This document shows, piece after piece, positions 61,290 to 64,000 of a DNA stretch of 64,000 nt. The notes beneath the pieces are model-generated. The model was not told where the DNA came from. It saw only the letters and a program-made list of their open reading frames with translations, and did no database searches. The translations under genes were made by a program, and so were the position numbers. The stretch spans positions 1 through 64,000 of the forward strand of contig NZ_QWLD01000012.1 in the NCBI RefSeq assembly GCF_003600155.1, given 5' to 3'. Position 1 is the stretch's first letter; every line of letters begins with the position of its first letter. The DNA comes from Nesterenkonia muleiensis (lineage in GTDB: Bacteria; Actinomycetota; Actinomycetes; Actinomycetales; Micrococcaceae).

Positions 61290-62915
61290 TCAGTCAGTTA
61301 GGTATGTGTCGTAGAACGTCACCATGGATTTGAAGTCATAACGGACGTCCTCAACATTTTCGCCAACACCGGTGAGCTGAGTTCCTTCGAAGACCGGGAT
61401 CAGCAGGGCGTGTTCCATCACGATGTCCTGGATGTCACCCCAAACTACCGCCCGCTCATCTGGATCAGAGAGGGCCTGCTGCTCATCAAACGGCTCCTCC
61501 AGCCCGTGGTCCTCCACAGCACTGGGGTGCATGTAGTTTGAGATGGCTGCCCGCACCATATCGGGGTCTGACTCTGTGATGGTGGTAATGAAGAAGTCGA
61601 ACTCATGGGTCTGCAGAATTTCAGTGATACCGGCAGTGGTGGTGTTGTCCAAGTTGACATCCATGCCAATATCTCCCAACTGCTGCTGAATCAGCTGCAG
61701 CATGGGGGTATAGAAGGCTCCAAAATCGTCGGTGTAGGTGACTGTAAACTCCAGCGGAATTCCGTCTCGTTCACGAACGCCATCGTCACCCATTTCCCAG
61801 CCAGCTTCATCAAGAATCTCCTCAGCACCCTCTGGGTCATAAGCGAGTTCCTCGGAGTTGTCGTTGTACTCCCGGAGGGTGGAGGTGACGATGCTGTAGG
61901 CAGGATCGAAATGGTCTCCCAGCACTGTCTGTACAATCTCCTCACGATTCAGCGCGATATTCATTGCACGGCGTACGCCAGCGTCTCCAGAGACATCCCG
62001 TTCTACGTTGGAGACGAAGGAGCCTGGTAGACCAGGTTGGGTTCCCGGCATCACGCTAGCTCCAGCCTCTTCGACTGATTGCACGTCTTGAGGTGAGAGG
62101 TCCATGGCAACATCGATCTGACCCGAGGTCAGAGCCCCAGCACGGACATTGCTGACTTCCTGCCACAAGTACTCGATTTCCTCCAGATATGCGTCACCGC
62201 TGTGGACGGCCAGCTCGGAGGACCAATCGTACCCTTCTCGTCGAGTCACCAAGGCCCTGGAGTCCTGCTCATACTCCTGGAGCACGAAGGGACCAGTGCC
62301 CACAATGTCACCCTGGCAACGCTCTTCAATGGTCAGTGCTGTGGTGTCCAAGGACAGCATGCCGAAAATCAACGTGGAAGTGCCTACCAGGAAGTGTGCT
62401 GAGGGCTGGCTGAAGTGGACTGTCACAGTATGCTCGTCAACGGCCTCGGAGTAGTCGTAGTTGCCCATGTAGGCAGAACCTCGCGAAGACTGAGGACCCA
62501 TTTCTGAGATGTAATCCAGGTTAGCTACAACGGTCTCAGCATCGAAGGGCGAGCCATCGCTAAATGTGACGTCGTCCCGCAGGTAGAAGGTGTATTCAGT
62601 GGCGTCATCATTGATGTCCCAAGCCTCAGCCAACCACGGTACAATTTCTCCCGTTTCAGGATCCTGGTCAGTCAGGGAATCTACTATTCCGCGTGAGATC
62701 GACGCAGCATTGAAGTTGAACGTCTGTTGGGGAAACACGCAGGTAGTTCCGGCACCCAGGCCGACGGTGAGGGTGCCTCCCTCGCGGGCATCCGCTCCTT
62801 CGGCTGAGTCGTCTGCATCACCGTTTTCTCCGCCGCAGGCAGCCAGAACCAATGCGGCCACGGCAACTGCGGATGTAATCCCCAAGTATTTTTTCTTCTG
62901 TGGTGCAGTGTTCAT
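61290..62915 (-). CDS. Family-5 extracellular solute-binding lipoprotein (second)
   Basis: 541 aa with signal peptide, lipobox VLAAC, acidic linker and the family-5 body (IVDSLTDQDPETGEIVPWLA, EYTFYLRDDVTFSDGSPF, RRAMNIALNREEIVQ). It should feed a peptide-type ABC importer; the ATPase gene lies directly upstream, but no permease is in view. ATG 62915 follows GAGAGG; TTG 62930 is unlikely. Confidence 0.88.
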   Translation of the reverse strand: MNTAPQKKKYLGITSAVAVAALVLAACGGENGDADDSAEGADAREGGTLTVGLGAGTTCVFPQQTFNFNAASISRGIVDSLTDQDPETGEIVPWLAEAWDINDDATEYTFYLRDDVTFSDGSPFDAETVVANLDYISEMGPQSSRGSAYMGNYDYSEAVDEHTVTVHFSQPSAHFLVGTSTLIFGMLSLDTTALTIEERCQGDIVGTGPFVLQEYEQDSRALVTRREGYDWSSELAVHSGDAYLEEIEYLWQEVSNVRAGALTSGQIDVAMDLSPQDVQSVEEAGASVMPGTQPGLPGSFVSNVERDVSGDAGVRRAMNIALNREEIVQTVLGDHFDPAYSIVTSTLREYNDNSEELAYDPEGAEEILDEAGWEMGDDGVRERDGIPLEFTVTYTDDFGAFYTPMLQLIQQQLGDIGMDVNLDNTTTAGITEILQTHEFDFFITTITESDPDMVRAAISNYMHPSAVEDHGLEEPFDEQQALSDPDERAVVWGDIQDIVMEHALLIPVFEGTQLTGVGENVEDVRYDFKSMVTFYDTYLTD

Positions 62916-62949
62916 AGTTTCCTCTCTCAAGGTGCTGGTGAATCATTAA

Positions 62950-64000
62950 TCAGAAGTGTGGAAGTGTTTCTTGCTCGATACGCGATCCAGGGATCGCAGC
63001 AAGTAGTTCTTTGGTGTATTCCTCTCGTGGGTTGTCAAAGATCTCTGATGTGTTCCCTCGCTCAACCACCTGGCCCTTCTGCATGATGATGACGTTGTGA
63101 GCGATCTGGCGCACAACAGCAAGATCATGCGATATGAACAGATAAGTGAGCCCTCGCTCCTCTTGCAGGCGGACCAGGAGTTCCAGGATCTGCGCCTGAA
63201 CCGAAACGTCCAGTGCAGAGACCGGTTCGTCACAGACCACGAGTTCGGGTTCAACGCTGAGTGCGCGCGCAATGGCTACGCGTTGGCGCTGCCCACCGGA
63301 GAGTTGGCGAGGACGTCGGAACTCGAAAGAAGCCGGCAGAGACACCAGTTCCAGCAGTTCCCGAACCCGTGCTCGGCGCTGCGAACGGGGAACGATATTG
63401 TGAAGTCGCAGCGGTTCCTCCAAGATTCCGCCGATGGTCCACCGAGGGTTCAGACTCCCGAAAGGATCTTGATAGACCATCTGAAAGCGTTTGCGCATGC
63501 GCCGCAGCTTAGCTCCGGATACCGCGCTGATTACTTCACCTCCCAGTCGAATCACGCCCTCATCGATGTCTTCGAGTCGGACCATCATGCGCGCAGTCGT
63601 CGACTTGCCCGAACCAGATTCGCCGACGATGGCCAAGGTCTTGCCCGCTGGAATCGCGAAGGACATATCATCTACCGCGGTCAGCGGTTCTCCCCCAGGG
63701 CGTTGAAAGGTTTTTCGGAGCCCCTGCACACTCACCAGAGGCTCCGGAGGGGAAATCCCGGCCTCATCCTCATCATGGTCGATGAGGGAGAGGCTCTTCA
63801 TGCTTGGAGCCGCGGCCACGAGACGCTTGGTATAATCCGCTTGAGGCTGGGTGAGGATCTGCCGAGCGCTGCCCCGCTCGACCACCTCCCCTTTATTCAT
63901 CACTACGATTCGATTCGCACGGTCTGCGGCGACCCCGAGATCGTGAGTTATGAGGATTACAGCAGCTCCATGTTCTGCGCTGACACGTTCAATACGGTCC
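62950..64000 (-). CDS. Peptide-type ABC transporter ATPase, tandem-fused, 5' end outside the window
   Basis: The visible C-terminal half holds a full ATPase domain: Walker [10 protein letters not shown], signature LSGGQRQR, Walker [13 protein letters not shown]. The frame stays open upstream to the window edge, and there reads [20 protein letters not shown] and [10 protein letters not shown], the end of a first ATPase domain, so DppD-like and DppF-like halves are fused in one chain. The linker has a DHDEDEAG acidic stretch. 34 nt separate it from the binding protein. Permeases probably lie beyond 64000. Confidence 0.87.
   Translation of the reverse strand, partial: DRIERVSAEHGAAVILITHDLGVAADRANRIVVMNKGEVVERGSARQILTQPQADYTKRLVAAAPSMKSLSLIDHDEDEAGISPPEPLVSVQGLRKTFQRPGGEPLTAVDDMSFAIPAGKTLAIVGESGSGKSTTARMMVRLEDIDEGVIRLGGEVISAVSGAKLRRMRKRFQMVYQDPFGSLNPRWTIGGILEEPLRLHNIVPRSQRRARVRELLELVSLPASFEFRRPRQLSGGQRQRVAIARALSVEPELVVCDEPVSALDVSVQAQILELLVRLQEERGLTYLFISHDLAVVRQIAHNVIIMQKGQVVERGNTSEIFDNPREEYTKELLAAIPGSRIEQETLPHF

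Noticed and set aside
1-64000. CRISPR arrays, tRNA and rRNA genes
   Set aside because: No regularly spaced repeats beyond the three-copy iteron set and no cloverleaf or rRNA-like sequence were noticed by eye.

Overview
The window looks like a chromosomal stretch of a high-GC actinobacterium, probably a Micrococcales relative (Arthrobacter, Nesterenkonia or Brevibacterium type). This rests on GC-rich codon use, GTG/TTG starts, acidic secreted lipoproteins and the protein families present; the genus cannot be fixed from sequence reading alone. No rRNA, tRNA or CRISPR array was seen. The theme of the window is import and oxidative breakdown of small organic molecules by two-component, reduced-flavin-dependent monooxygenases: four luciferase-like (LLM) enzymes, two acyl-CoA-dehydrogenase-like flavin monooxygenases, one HpaB-type oxygenase, and several separate flavin reductases.

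Region 1 (about 0.1-19.7 kb) is an organosulfur/methionine supercluster in four operons. Each is headed by an S-box (SAM-I type) riboswitch. (a) metN-metI-metQ, HpaB-like oxygenase, nitroreductase, acyl-CoA-dehydrogenase-like monooxygenase and LLM monooxygenase, minus strand. (b) ssuB-ssuA-ssuC, minus. (c) sfnG and a DszC/SfnB-like flavoprotein, minus. (d) flavin reductase, acetyl-CoA synthetase, metY and a CoA-binding protein, plus. Together they would import methionine, sulfonates and sulfones, free the sulfur with FMNH2, and fix sulfide into homocysteine, with SAM as the feedback signal. An interrupted pRiA4b ORF-3-like gene lies between (a) and (b).

Region 2 (19.9-27.6 kb) has a LysR regulator, a CnbZ-like deaminase-family protein, a TRAP transporter (dctPQM) and a fumarylacetoacetate-hydrolase-family enzyme, with an alpha-ketoglutarate-semialdehyde dehydrogenase facing them. 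Region 3 (27.9-36 kb) is a visibly AT-richer minus-strand island: U32-like TIM-barrel protein, TRAP DctP, DUF1989 protein, DctQ, DctM, an odd D-2-hydroxyacid-dehydrogenase-like protein, a D-glutamate-cyclase-family (DUF4392) protein and a D-serine-dehydratase-like PLP enzyme. It looks like an undescribed D-amino-acid or oxoacid utilisation module. Next to it lie IS debris, including a deleted IS1380-type element with intact terminal repeats inserted in a small ORF, an IclR regulator, a broken M19 dipeptidase, and a flavin reductase fused to an IclR-like effector domain.

Region 4 (40-46.4 kb) has a flavin reductase, an FCD-domain regulator, and an operon of LLM monooxygenase, amidase and amidohydrolase, suggesting oxidation and hydrolysis of a nitrogen compound; a decayed amidohydrolase copy lies upstream. 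Region 5 (47-54.6 kb) pairs a flavodoxin-like FMN reductase and an LLM monooxygenase with a complete peptide-type ABC importer, a layout like the EDTA/NTA utilisation loci (emoAB with epp). Region 6 (55-64 kb) holds an IS3 fragment, a succinate-semialdehyde dehydrogenase, a zinc alcohol dehydrogenase, a PaaX-family regulator with an AT-rich orphan ORF, a sarcosine-oxidase-like flavoenzyme, a second family-5 solute-binding protein and a tandem-fused ABC ATPase cut by the window end.
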